Source of the DNA: Alnus glutinosa
Lineage: Eukaryota; Streptophyta; Magnoliopsida; Fagales; Betulaceae
Assembly: GCF_958979055.1 (NCBI RefSeq)
Contig: NC_084888.1
Location: forward strand, 7,983,501 to 8,047,500
DNA: 64,000 nucleotides
Direction: 5' to 3'
The translations under genes were made by a program, and so were the position numbers. Under the pieces are notes generated by a model. The model was not told the DNA's origin, did no database searches, and was given only the letters and a program-made list of their open reading frames with translations. This document shows positions 1 through 11,900 of the stretch, in pieces (within the stretch, counting starts at the first letter, position 1; every line of letters begins with the position of its first letter).

Positions 1-957
1 GTGCGTGTCTCACATGCGCTGACATGTGGACAACGCAAAGCCGTGCGTGATGGCTTCCTCCGCTTTCCACAGCTGCCGCCGGACTCCTATGGTGTCTTTG
101 GCAACCATTGTCGGTGCGTGGTCTTTATGCACCGGTGAGCGTCCTCCCCCCCCCCCCCCCCCCCCCGCGCCAGTGTGTTATTCCTTTATTTTGTTTACTT
201 GTTTTTTTCATGGGCTTTTTGTTTTATCTATTTGCTTAGTATTCTTCTTAGTTTTCCATGTAATGGTTACCAAACATTTGTTTGGGTCGTCTAGACTCTA
301 TACACGCCTTTAATCGCCTTTACTGGTTGCTTGGGTTCTTCGTATCCGTACCAAGAATTAATAGACCCGCGCTATTTATTTGATGCATTGCATCCGCCTT
401 GATGTTTCATTACTCCTGGTAATGTATTTCTATACTATTCATTGAGGGCAATGTGTAAAATATGTAATTCAAGTTTAAGGATATGAAAAAACATTATATC
501 ACATTATTATTATCTTTTGCTTGTACGAGCGTATTGAAAATTTGAAAGGGAATTTATTCATATTTTTCTTTTTATTTTCGGCTATATTAACTATTAAGTA
601 TTAACCTGCTGCTCCGTACGGTTGCGAACTAATTCATGGGTTGATTAGCGTCTTCTAGTTGTTGGACTCGTCAATGGTTGGTGCTCTTCTCGCAATGTTC
701 CTTCGCCCGCTCCTCTGTTGCGTTCATTGGCTTTTGCCACGTACCCAGCTCACTTTAGGTTATTTCATGAGGATATCAAAAACAGTAACATTAATTTTCA
801 CCCTCATTTATCCCACACATTTTATATTGAAATTGGTCAAGACCACGTCCATTTTGCTAAAGAGTTTGAACATACCTCGAATACAGAAGATATAAAGTTG
901 AGTATCGTTACTATTTATACCCAATTTATCATATTTATGTTGCACATGTTAATGTGA
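1..957. other. Gene-poor AT-rich region
   Basis: No convincing gene was seen. Open frames are short, of skewed composition and resemble no family I know. The stretch contains a C-run at about 146-166 (about 21 C). Confidence 0.5.
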
Positions 958-966
958 CTTATTTTA

Positions 967-1423
967 GGGTTAAACACATTTTTTAGTCTTTGAGTTTTGA
1001 CAACTTTATTTTTTAATCCTTGAGTTTCAATTCACATCCCAGATGGTATCTCAATTTTGAAAAAAAAATCAAATTAGTAACTTAGATAAGTTTTCCGTCC
1101 AAAAACTAACGGTACGCTATTATTGACACGTGGCATTATATAAAAAAAAAAAAATTAATAAAAAATAATAATAAACTAATGGTACGCTATGGCTGGCCAC
1201 CCCCTTGTTTTTTTTTTAAAATTTTATTATTTTTTAATTAATTTTTAAAGATTTTTATTTTTTTTATATAGTGCCGAACCATAAGTTTTTTGATAGAAAA
1301 CTTGACTGAGATATTAATTCGGTTTTTTTTCTAAAATTTAGGTAGCATCTGTGATACGAATTGAAACTTAGGAACTAAAAAATAAAGTTGTCAAAACTCA
1401 AAGATCAAATGTGTATTTAACCC
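967..1423. mobile_element. Mutator-like MITE with 9-bp target duplication
   Basis: The element is a 457-bp inverted-repeat structure. The left arm begins GGGTTAAACAC and continues with TTTGAGTTTTGACAACTTTA; the right arm, read on the other strand, begins GGGTTAAATACAC and holds the same block, so the terminal inverted repeats run for about 110 bp with mismatches. Both ends are flanked by CTTATTTTA (958-966 and 1424-1432), a 9-bp direct repeat. Long inverted repeats with 9-bp duplications are the usual signature of Mutator-like elements. There is no coding capacity, so it is non-autonomous. The centre carries TGGCTGGCCACCCCC, similar in style to the GC-rich centres of the elements near 31.4 kb and 43.5 kb. 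Confidence 0.85.
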
Positions 1424-1432
1424 CTTATTTTA

Positions 1433-2449
1433 AGAGGTTTAGTATATCAATCACTAAAAAAAAAAAAAAAAAAAAAATCAAAAGTATAAACCACTCAAAA
1501 TATGTTATATCAACCATTATAACATGTATGACAGATGAATGTAAAGAGTAGGATTACTCGATGCTGTTTTATTTGACAATTATATCGTAATGATAGAACT
1601 CTTATCAGCCTAGAGATATTGTTCACTTTTTGTATGGCAGAGGTTATGCATTCATCCTACAAAGTTTTATTCCTAATTAGGTGGGGAGAATTTTTTTCAA
1701 TCGAACTTATTTAATTGACATATATCATTAAAATATGTAATTTTTCCCTTCATTTTTAATTGGGCGGTCTATTTAATTGATATATGTCTTTAGAGTAAGT
1801 GATTATCACCTGCATTTTAAAAATAAATTTGAAAATCACATATTTTAATGACACATGTCATTTAATAAATTTATGTTATAAGGAGTTGCAGTGGAGAATG
1901 GATTATTGTATAATTATGTTAAAAAAGAAATCGAAAGAAAACACACCTTTATGTATTTATTACCCCATTCAAAAAAAAAGAAAAAAGAAAAAAAAGGAGC
2001 AATTTATTTGTTATTTTCTTTTGGGTCGGGTCAGTGTGTGAAGCAACATTTGTGCCTTAAATTTCGAAGTAAAAATAGGGCGGATGAAGCTCAAGGCCCA
2101 CTCGATCGTCCCCAAAAAAGATTGGGTCAGCAGATCCATCATCTGAAATTACGTTGAGAGAGTGGAATTTGGGCTGAGAAAAGAATAAAGATCACAAAGT
2201 CATGGACTTTATATGAGAGGGAGCATTGGGATTCTCTTCTTAATTGAAGATTATGGGCCAACCATCCAAAACACCCTCTCAGAACTTTCCTATCATCAAG
2301 AAGAGTTAATTTTAAATACTCGACTCTCATTCTATTTTTATATAATTGGGTTGATATGGCAAAGTTTATTAGTCTTTCAAAATATATATATATATATATA
2401 AAGATCAATAGAGGTTGATTCAATAAAAACAACTACAAATGCAATGGCT
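1433..2449. other. Intergenic AT-rich DNA
   Basis: No gene was seen. Holds a poly(A) run at about 1458-1477 and a (TA)n microsatellite at about 2382-2400. A 9-bp-scale pattern of repeated AT-rich words (ACATATTTTAATGACAC-like) occurs around 1720-1860, perhaps an old foldback. Confidence 0.4.
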
Positions 2450-3130
2450 GGACCATTTTCACCACTTCACCATTTTGAGCAAACGGTTGGATACACCTGA
2501 GACTCCAGAAAATTCTGGAAACGTTCCATGAAAATCGCTCCTAAACCGCACCCCAGAAACCGTTGGATACACATTATTAGACTCCAGAAAAATTCGGATT
2601 CCTTCCATGAAAACCGCCCCTTATCTGCACCCAAAAATCGTCCTCAAACAAAACACTGCTAGTCCGGATTTTGAGCCGCATGTCGCCCCTATGGCGAAAT
2701 AACCGGTGAATCCAAACCACCAGAACTGTCGTTCCCCTTTTGCGCCCGAGACCACCGTTCCAGTAAAAGAACCCAGGCCGCCTTCGCTACAAACAACCAC
2801 AGACAGACCTTAAGCGAGAATCGTCTCCGGCGTGGGCATCTAGACCATCAGCGGCATAGCAAAATTACCAAAGCAATTTCAGTACTGGGTACCACGAAAG
2901 ACCGAAAAATCCATGAAAGAAGCCCCAATCTTGGAAATATGAGAAAACTTCCACCATTACATCGCACTAATCGAAAGAAAACCACAATAAACAAACAAAT
3001 CGTTCACCTCTACGGAGCCGACGACGCCGGAAAAGAAGAAAGGAACAATTATTTATATACAGACCTAACACCAAAAAACTGGGAAGGAGGGAAGCATATA
3101 CAGACCTAACAATTATTTATATACAGACCC
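2450..3130. repeat. Transposon-like segment with internal duplications
   Basis: The base composition is higher in GC than its surroundings. It contains an imperfect tandem duplication: GTTGGATACAC ... ACTCCAGAAAA ... TTCCATGAAAA ... CGCACCCC at about 2484-2553 and again at about 2562-2630. A second short duplication, AACAATTATTTATATACAGACC, is found near 3043 and 3108. The organisation resembles the 5' untranslated part of a retroelement in minus orientation, but I found no protein remnant, so the class is not determined. Confidence 0.45.
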
Positions 3131-3729
3131 TCCTCCATTAACATGCTCCCACAAGGTTTATGCAATAAGAGGAAAAAATCCTCAGAGCACAAGTTGTAAT
3201 TGTTTTTTTTATGCGAAAATCACAATTACTTAATGAGACAATGACCTTCTATGACTAATAATCGCGAATTATGTAACAAATTAAATCGTAATTTTTTTAA
3301 GCTTACATATAGTAATAACTGCATTATGTAATGTTGCATATAGATTTAGATAATAATCTAAAATGCCCATTACTTCATATCTGGATAGCGGATAATAACC
3401 GCATTTAATAATTGCAATAACTGCATAAATGCAGATAGTAATCATATAATGCGAAGCAGGTATCTAAAAGTGATAACTGCATTTTGCGAATGTTAGTAAC
3501 TGCATCCGCATCTGCATTTTCACCTTTACTCATAAGTATTTTTATAAACCACTCGCTTTATGTGAACTATTCTTCTGTTTTTGACCTGAGTCATGATATT
3601 ACAACTTTTCTCCTCATATTACTTTTCATGAAAAGAGAATTTGGGATCCGGCTGCTCGACGGTAGACCTTTTGATCTCCACTTGGCTCTATCACTAGGTA
3701 TATTCATCTTTCATTGAAAAAAAATAGAA

Positions 3730-3736
<7 letters not shown>
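3131..3736. other. Intergenic DNA with a GCAT-rich repeat at 3340-3510
   Basis: The segment 3340-3510 is rich in repeated TAACTGCAT / GCATCCGCA words and resembles a second segment at about 52490-52650, so both are probably remnants of one transposon family. No gene is visible. Confidence 0.45.
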
Positions 3737-3769
<33 letters not shown>

Positions 3770-3774
3770 CAAGT
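3737..3774 (-). mobile_element. Tail-only retroposon insertion (poly-A, 16-bp duplication)
   Basis: A T-run of about 33 nt followed by CAAGT is bracketed by direct repeats AAAATAGAAAGAGTTT (3721-3736 and 3775-3790). Read on the minus strand the inserted DNA is ACTTG followed by poly(A). It looks like a LINE insertion truncated to its last few bases and tail. Confidence 0.65.
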
Positions 3775-3790
3775 AAAATAGAAAGAGTTT

Positions 3791-5135
3791 GGTTGTAAGT
3801 AAATGCGTCAAACCGGGTACAACAAAATACAGGGTTATTTGTTTAATTATCATTTTTCTCTTATATAATTTGTTCTACCATGAAACCCCATACAGGCACA
3901 AAAGACAAGCAGAGACACATTAGTGACATTACACATATAAAAGAAGAAGAAGAGGAAAATGGGAAGTATTTTTCAGATAGATATGGGCTAAAGTCAAAGA
4001 AGCTAGAAATGGATCTTTAGGGTAATCAGCCATCTTTGAGCACGCTTTGTTCTTATAGTGAAAATGACGGAATGCTGTCACTTTTTGTCCTTTTGACTTT
4101 TGTAAGTGGAATGAACAGAAGAAATCTTAGCTGGATTGAGATCATCACTGATTATTGCTTGCAGATTTGCAGACCCACATGAAAAGTTGGAGTAATTTGG
4201 CTTCGCATGGGGGTGTTTACTGTTTAGTGTTATAACACAGGACAAAAGACAAGGACACTTTCTTACCTCTTCCTTCTTCCTAAAACCTTACCTGTCTCTG
4301 CTTATCTACTACTCTCAGCGTCAAGAGCAGCATTACTCTTTTATCTAATGCCCAAACTATATTCTTTTCCTCCTGTTTGTGTTCTCTTTTTCTAAAGAAA
4401 ATATATATTGATTGCATTTTGTCTGAGTTACAATTTTTATATTAAAGCCCAGTACAGACTCACCAAGGAACAAAATTCTCTCACTATTTTAAGTAAAATC
4501 GATCATTTTTATTTTAAGGTCACAGTTTAGATGTTTTTGTCCTAATTTTCCTCTATTTTATAAAAAAAATTTCCCAAAACTTACTTCTTCAATGATGTGT
4601 CACAATCCTGCGAAATGGTAACGTATTTCTCAAAATAATAAATTAGGTAGGATTAGGACACATTATTTATAGAGCAAATTTAAGAGATAATACTTTTTCA
4701 AACAACAATGAAAAACACCCCTACAAGCACATCAACAAATAGATTATAAGGTCTCTAATTTTAGGATTGGTTTATCAAGACTTAGGCCTTGTGGATGTCC
4801 TCCTCCCATACTCTCATTCTCAAATTATCTTAATAAAAAATCCATCCTTTTCAAGTTATCTTAACAAAAAGAAAAAAGAAACATTTTCATTCATGGTTTA
4901 TATTGATATGAGGACCCTATTTTAGTATTTTATATTGAAATTGAAGACTCAGAAAATTGCAAGAGCTTGAAAGAAAAAAAAATAAAATAAAAAAAATCAT
5001 ATAACCATTAAGTTTCTTTTTATGTCATTAAGAAGGCAAATATAAATCTGGCCCTAGGTCCTTGGCTTTTACTTAATGATGACATATAAATGATGACATA
5101 TAAAGTGAGAATAAGTTAGATCCAATATTCAACCA
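3791..5135. other. Intergenic DNA, nothing recognised
   Basis: AT-rich sequence without a supportable open reading frame, RNA gene or clear repeat boundaries. Confidence 0.4.
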
Positions 5136-5350
5136 TTTTTTTTTTTTTTAAATCCTCCGAGACAAGGTAATTTCGTGTACCCACTATTGTCAAGTAAACC
5201 TCGGATCCGTGTAAAGCATCCCCTACACATGGATCAGGTAATATTTCAGCTTTGATAGTGGGTTGATCCCAAGAAATTATTTGCACCAAAATAGATTCGA
5301 ACTTTATTAAGACCAATGCCCTTGCTACTTGAGCCAACCCCTTGTGGTTC
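5136..5350 (-). mobile_element. tRNA-derived SINE
   Basis: On the minus strand the element starts near 5350 with a tRNA-like head. A box A-like motif TGGCTCAAGTAGC lies at 5336-5324 and a box B-like motif AGTTCGAATCT at 5303-5293, spaced as in RNA polymerase III promoters. It ends in a poly(A) tail (T-run at 5136-5149). The head (GGTTGGCTCAAGT, GTTCGAATC) resembles plant Au-type SINEs from memory. A related copy lies at about 45471-45828, sharing TGATCCATG/GGTCCATG, AGGGG and GTGGGTACACGAAAT-like blocks. Confidence 0.7.
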
Positions 5351-6899
5351 AGCTAGGACCCTTCTAGCATATTCTTTTTTTATTAAGACGTTAAATCATT
5401 AGTTTCTCTAAAAGTTTAAGTTCATTCTCTCAATAAATAAGGTTTAATATATAAAATATTTAACTAAAATAGAGACAAATGTTAGAAAAAACCGAATCTT
5501 TGTTTTGATATTATTACAAATTATCATTTAATTTAAAATTTTAAGCTGATAAAAGAATAAATTTAATTATTTAATTAATCTTTAATTGCAAGTTTCAAGT
5601 TTATGACTAAAGATGAATAACACGTTTTCCATCTAAGAATTTGGTGGCAATGATTAATGACTTGTTTAGAAAGCCATGCAGTGACAGACTGACAGTGAGG
5701 GATGAAGTAAAGTCCAAGAAGTCCGCCCTTGAAAAGCAACTCACTCTCCATTTCTGGTTGGCAATGGCATCCGATGCAAAAACACAAGAAAATCAGCTAC
5801 GAGTGCGACCACTCTGGTGCTACCATGTGAGCCTTAATATTGGCCGAATAAAAATACTTTCCGCCACATGTTCTCATTTAATTGGCAGGAAAACATGAAC
5901 AGAAGCTTTATATAAATTCCTTTTTTTTTTTTTTTTTTTTTTTTAAAAATTTCCTCCGTACGAAAGGAGATAAGAAGATATTGCTTCATGCTTCGCTGCT
6001 TTCACTATGCTACATTGCTACTGTAGTTCCATTTCAGAGGGTAGGTATGAGGAGTTTGGATCATGTGCTGAGATTTCCATTATATTTCTTCTGCACTCTA
6101 TTAATAATAATAGAGTTTGAGAATTCATCCATATTGTTCTTTCCTTGTTGTCAATGAAAATGCCTTCATTAGATAACTCAAGCCATTATATTTTCAAAGT
6201 AATTGATATAAATTTTTTCCAACTTTCTCGTCCCTTTTTAATATTTGTTTTTTATTTTGAAAAAATGTTATATAAATGTGAAAATAATTTTGAGAAAAAA
6301 TAAAATTATAGAATTTTTTTTTTTTTTTTTTGGGAAAAGTCCTTGTATCGCTATCAAATTACCACCAAATTGATAATATCTTCTTAAACTTTCAATTAAG
6401 ACAATAAAGATTGTTGAAGTGATATTTTTATTTTTGAGTAATAGTAAGTAATAATTAATGTGATATAAAGTAAAAATAAGTTATGAATTTTTTTTAAGGA
6501 AAAAAAAAAAAAACTTGTTTTACGGTGAATTTTTTGTTTAAAAAGTAATAAAAAATAATTAATGTGATATAAAAAATAAAAATATTTTAAAGTTGAAGAA
6601 AAAAGTGAAAGTGAAAAAAGGGGTTACCAAAAAATTGTCAAAATGTCCCCGAGTCAGCAAAAAGCACATCCGTCTGCTAATTTTAATTTTCAACGGCAAT
6701 ATACGAGGCCACATGATAACTATAATAGGGATGCTCTTATTTTTTTAGCATTTCCTTCTCAATAAAGACAGTGAGGAGTCGATGACTGATGACAAAACGG
6801 GCCAGCCTTTGCTTTTGAGGACTTTCCTACCTGGACCCTCTTCCTGCTTGTCCCAAAGTCCTCCTTGAGATGCAACATCAGAAAGCAAAGCACCTAAAC
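5351..6899. other. Intergenic DNA upstream of the first gene
   Basis: AT-rich, with T-runs at about 5921-5944 and 6318-6331. No gene was recognised. The last 150 bp (6750-6900) is probably the promoter and 5' leader of the gene that begins at 6920. Confidence 0.4.
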
Positions 6900-6919
6900 T
6901 GAGAGAGAGAGAGAGAGAG
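6900..6919. repeat. (GA)10 microsatellite directly before a start codon
   Basis: Ten GA units end exactly at the ATG at 6920, so the tract lies in the 5' leader. GA tracts of this type bind BPC/GAGA-binding proteins in plants; a regulatory role here is inference. Confidence 0.8.
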
Positions 6920-7968
6920 ATGGGAAGCGAGGCAGAGGCAGTGGGAAGCTTGACACCGAAGCTACCACTCTTCTCAGTCCCACTGATGCAGTCAACGGAG
7001 CCTTCAGGCATGCTAACCCCGCCACTCCATAGCTCAGCCTCGGTCCCATTTCGCTGGGAAGAAGAACCAGGCAAACCCAGGCCCTGCACCGCTCTCGCCA
7101 CCGTCACTGACGTCTTTGCCACCAAGTGCTTGGAGCTGCCTCCAAGGCTGCTGACGACGTCGGATACAAGACTGCCTTCGCCCACCACGGTCTTGGAGGG
7201 TCCTTACGTGGGCAGGTCTAAATTTCAGTCTTCTTCGTTTAGAATCAGCAGGGAGTGCTATGGATCTTTTAGTCACGAGAGAGCCCAGCTTGGGGCTCCG
7301 GCTTCGGCTCCTAGCAAGAGAGGTTGGCTTGGTTCTTGGGGCAGGAGGGCTTTCAAAAGTAAAAAAGAGGTTGGAGGGTGTAGTCATGTCTTCCCATCTT
7401 CCGTTGATAAAGAGAGTGATTGTGGTAGTGCCGGAGAGAGCAACAGTAAAAAGGGGAAGATGACCAGGATTAGAAGGGCAGGCAGCTTATCTAGTCTCTC
7501 CCACGCCAGGTCTCATTTCTGGGTAAGTTTTGCTCTTCACTTTCTTTTTTTTTCTTTTTTTTTTTTTTTTTTTCTTTTTTGCTCTGCTTCATTAATTTTG
7601 GCTTTGAATGGTACTTTTCTGTTGTCTTGGTCTGTGGCTATAATGGGATGGAAAATTATGTACCCAAGACTTCGTGAGTGTTGACAGAAAAGTAGGTTGC
7701 TTTGGCACGGGTAGTTTAAGGGAAAAATTGTGCCAACATAATGAATGCTGTCTACAACTTTTTTGAGTAGAAAAAAGTCCGTATGAAATATTTGCTAGAC
7801 ATAATGCTGCAATCAAATAAAGTTGATCCTTGAACAATTGCTGCTTTGTTTTATTTTTAAATCTTTTCTTGGATAATATTGCAGGCAACTATATGCGAGG
7901 GCTTGAAGCAGGTGGTTCCATGGGGGAATAGGAAGCTGAAGAAAGATAGGGATAGGATTGTGATTTAG
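6920..7968 (+). CDS. Plant-specific protein of unknown function (two exons, 228 aa)
   Basis: Exons are 6920-7522 and 7885-7968. The donor GTAAGT follows codon 201 (Trp) and the acceptor TTGCAG precedes GCA, so the junction is in phase 0 and the product is 228 residues. The protein has a conserved N-terminal half: SLTPKLPLFSVP (about 11-22), then LMQSTEPSGMLTPPLHSSASVPFRWEEEPGKPRPC, the PFRWEEEPGKP motif being shared with a family of small plant proteins (from memory, Arabidopsis At4g27810/At5g53030 and the DUF688 group). The C-terminus is basic (PWGNRKLKKDRDR). No signal peptide or membrane segment is visible, and no biochemical role is known to me. The start is fixed by the good match at MGSEAEAVG and the adjoining leader. 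The intron holds a long T-run near its donor. Confidence 0.85.
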
Positions 7969-8208
7969 ACTTGCCATTGTCCACTGCTGCTCGCTTCTCT
8001 GCGCTCTGCAAGCTTTATCTTGTTTATTTACGGAAACATATCTGGGCTCTAGCAAAGCAATTGATTGTAGAACATACCGATACCGGTGAATGTGCAAAGG
8101 AAGTACTTTGGAGTGCTCTTTATTTGTATGAGTTTCCATCTTAATCTTAATCCTATGAATTTTAGTTTGTTCTCAAAGTATTCTTGTATGGTTTTAGATA
8201 TTCTGGTT

Positions 8209-8612
8209 CCAGTTTCTGAGCAGTTGCCACTCATTCATATTCGAACATTAACGAATATGTATAGCTTTAAGAGTCTTCCTACTCCAGTTTCTGGGCAGTT
8301 GTCACTCAAACAAGCAAAGTATAGATTCAAGCTATGCATTGCTTGGTAGTAGAACTCTGGCCGGACAAACAAGTCTTAACACTTTTTCTTCAAAAGATGT
8401 ATTGGGAGAATTTCTGAATGTAACACATGTATGTACGTATATATCTGTATTCCAATTCCAGTTGCTGAACAGTTTGCCACTGTTCAAATCAACTCAAACA
8501 AGCAAAGTAAAGATTTAATAGTCTTCCTATTCAAGCTATATGTGCTGGAACCATAAAGTCTTCAACAATTTTCTCTTCAAAACACGTGTATTGAGAGAAT
8601 TTCCGCATGAAC
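8209..8612. repeat. Imperfect tandem duplication in the 3' flank
   Basis: The unit starts CCAGTTTCTGGGCAGTTGTCACTC and contains AAACAAGCAAAGTA, ATTCAAGCTAT, AAGTCTT and GAGAATTTC blocks. It is present at about 8284-8420 and again, diverged, at about 8458-8612. A short third start (CCAGTTTCTGAGCAGTTGCCACTC) lies at 8209. The period is about 175 bp. This lies 0.25-0.65 kb past the stop codon of the gene at 6920-7968. Confidence 0.7.
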
Positions 8613-8908
8613 AATATGAGCACCGCCTTGTATCATTGTGGGCCACATTATTACAGCAATTAATAAATGGAACACGACTCGTACGAAATGAAACAAACTA
8701 CTGTTGAATATAACAAGGCATTAATTAGGGTTGAAGTGAACCTAAACCGTTCAAAATCAGCAGAAAGAAAGCCATTCATATAGCACAACACAAAATGGGA
8801 AGATGTTTGATATGCATCATTTAATTCTCCAATAATTATCGTAAAAGGTAGGCTTATTACATTGCTGATGATAATAAAATTGAAAGGCTGGGCATGACAC
8901 CATCATCC

Positions 8909-11900
8909 TTATTTCTTACCAGTCATACCTGCAACCACCTGCAAAGATGCGAGACGTTTTAGTATTGAGGGAACAAGAAAGTGTTAAAACATGTTAGAAT
9001 GTTGCATTGTGAGTCTTGAACCAACAGCAGCAGTCACGAATGGAGCCCACTTTCTTATTCAGTTGATCTAGCCCATCTAGGCATTATAATCACGGCAAAT
9101 CTCTTCGATTAACTTATTTTCCCCTCACATTATTATTATTTTTTTATTTTAAATATAAGACTAATATGCAGGTTCTGATACCAAATTACAATGAGGTTGA
9201 ATTGCGTGGTTGATCTATCAATCCTCACCCATTATGCAGAGGAACTAGTAAAATTTCTCTATCTAGCTTTGGATGTTCAGGACCACATGGGAAAAACATC
9301 CAAATTGAAAAGACTTCGTCCAGTTGAGAAAATGAGCACATACCAAAAAGAAAAGGTCGAGGCAATGAATGGATAGGTACGGTGTAAGGGTACACTATGA
9401 AGGACCATGGGCATCCCTTTTAGATCAGTCCACCCCAAAGTATAATGCTAATCTTGATGCTTATCCTTTCAAAAGAAGGTTCCTTGAACTTGAAGCAGCC
9501 ATACCAAGAGCTGTTTCTAAGTGGGGCAGATTTCGGGTGCATTGATGCTAATAAGGTCATTCTTTTCATATCAAAACTTCTTACTTACTAAATATTACAT
9601 TTTTTATATAATAAATCACCAAAATGAAATAAGTTCTAACTCCATTAAAATGAAAAAGAAAAAAAAAGTTTAAATATGTAAGTAACTATAAAACACAAAC
9701 TAAAATTCACGTTCCCAAATAACAAAGATGCAGGAAAAGAAAACAGGAATAAAAGAAACAGATTACAAAACCAATGACTTACATCACTTAAAGCAGGCTG
9801 GGGAACTTGTTTAGATGCTTCGAAGGAGTCAAGAATGGGCCTCACAACCGCTGGAAGGAAGAGGCCTGAAATTTTAACAAGATAATAATCGGTAAGTTGA
9901 AGAAATCTGTTTTCTCCAAGCAAATAACCTCAAACCAAACAAATATTGATTGTAGAAAATCCATGACATGCCTGATCTTCAAAGCATTAATTGATTTCTT
10001 TGCATATTACTGAAGAATATTTTCTCTGCATAAAGGCCTCTTTTGTTACAGTCATGAAGACTGTATAAATCACCAGCCCTTTAAGTCATTGTAAATTGAT
10101 ATTTTATGAAAAAACCCACTTAAATAATTGAATTCAATTAAAATTATATCATGTAGCAATATCAATTATGATCTACCCATATTCTCATACAGCATGACAG
10201 AACAAAGTTTCTGCATGAATGAATCAGTTCCAGATGATCATGAAGGCTGTATCGATCAGGGGCCCACACAATGGATCCAATCAGAATATATCAGAGATAT
10301 AACTTTCGCTGTGTAATATGGTAGAGCTACTCAAGGCTGAATGACTTTGGACATGGTTATCCAAATTAAGTATGCCCAGGGCCAACATAAACAAACATTG
10401 CTGCAGATCCTTCCCGACCCTAAATGTTCTCTTATCACTTTCCTAGGCTTCAACTGTTTAACACAGAGAGAACCCCAGTTCGAGATATATTGTCCTAACA
10501 TACTCCAACAAGCAACTCAAGAGATGGTATTGTCATCCTTAGTTCAGTGTAGTTGTTACTTTAATAAATGACTAGAGGTAATTCAGTCAGCTCAAACTGT
10601 TATTGTGTCAATTTCTAAGTCTGAAAGAAAAAAATATGTATATATTTCGCTGTAAGATTTATCATCTCTGATGTAGTAATGTTACGTGGTTTATCGAAAT
10701 TAATCCCTTACATCTTTTTGTAAAAGGTGGGGCGTTAAGTTACTGCCATTCCAATCTACCCCTAGAACCATCAACTCTTCCATTGATAAGGTTAGCGAAT
10801 AATCCATTACAAAACCCAAACTTAAAAAACTTCTGGGGGCTTGCTAACAGGCAAACCAGTTTCTTGTTCATGTATTTATCATCGTCAAACACTATTATGA
10901 TGCAAAATAGTCCACAATCTAACTTGTCTTCTCATCATTAAGCACTTGAAACTGCTCACTATCTCTTCTAGTGAAAGCCACAAAGTCTGAATCAAAGCCA
11001 GTGATTGTCCACATAACATACTGCCAAGAGCCTAATTTGCAGTACACAGCAGACAATTCCTTTTTCCCAGGAATCATTTCTTATATGATCATCCAAATTT
11101 TCACATCCTGCCATTATGAACATGTTTTGTAGGTTCAGTCAAAACAGACCGCTCAGGATCAAGAAACATTTATTGAAGCCCTCTTTAGCTAAACAGCCAT
11201 CCTGCCTGTGTTTCTATGGAGGTCCACTTCTGCCAAAAGATCCGTTTGTTAATGCCCTTTGGAGGGTGCTTTTTATTTTTTGTTTAAAAAAGTGCTCTGA
11301 TGTGACATAAAGGTGAAAGCAATTTTGAGTATTTTGCGAGTGTTTTGTATTTTAGGTTGTTTGTTAACATTTTTGTTTCAAAAAAAGAAAAAAAAAGTGA
11401 GAAAGAGAATGATTCAACAAATAAAGCTAGTCTAGTTTCCTAGATCAAAGAATTCCATTTAACTCATCTTTAGATACAGTCAGAAACTAGTTTTTTTTTT
11501 TTTTTTTCCTGGCCCAGTCACCTACTAGTTGCTCACTGATTAAAAACGTTTGCTTTGGTTGAGCAGAAACCAGACCAAGACATACGTTGCTTCTATATCC
11601 ATAAAAACACTCCCAAAATGCTAACCAAAACCATGCCCTAGTCATTAACCATTCACAATAAAAGAGATTTTCAGTCACATAAATACCATTACCATTATCA
11701 GTTTCACTAGAGAGAGAAAAAAAAAAACTACATAAACTTGAAGCAAAATTTCACCGGAACAACTAATCATTGAGCAAAGCGCTAGCAAGCATGAAGAAAT
11801 TATCCCCGAGATTCCACCCAACTGTTGAATCTGACTTGAAACACCCTAAAATTTGTCAAACTACGCACATAAATTTTTTTGATAAGTCAAACTACGCACA

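Noticed and set aside
26-313. Frame encoding a poly-Pro stretch
   Set aside because: The Pro-run comes from a C homopolymer; the rest is hydrophobic low-complexity text and no family fits.
9160-9210. LTR retrotransposon primer-binding site (complement TTTGGTATCAGAACC)
   Set aside because: It resembles an initiator-Met tRNA primer site, but no LTR pair or gag/pol remnant was found nearby in the complex I intron.
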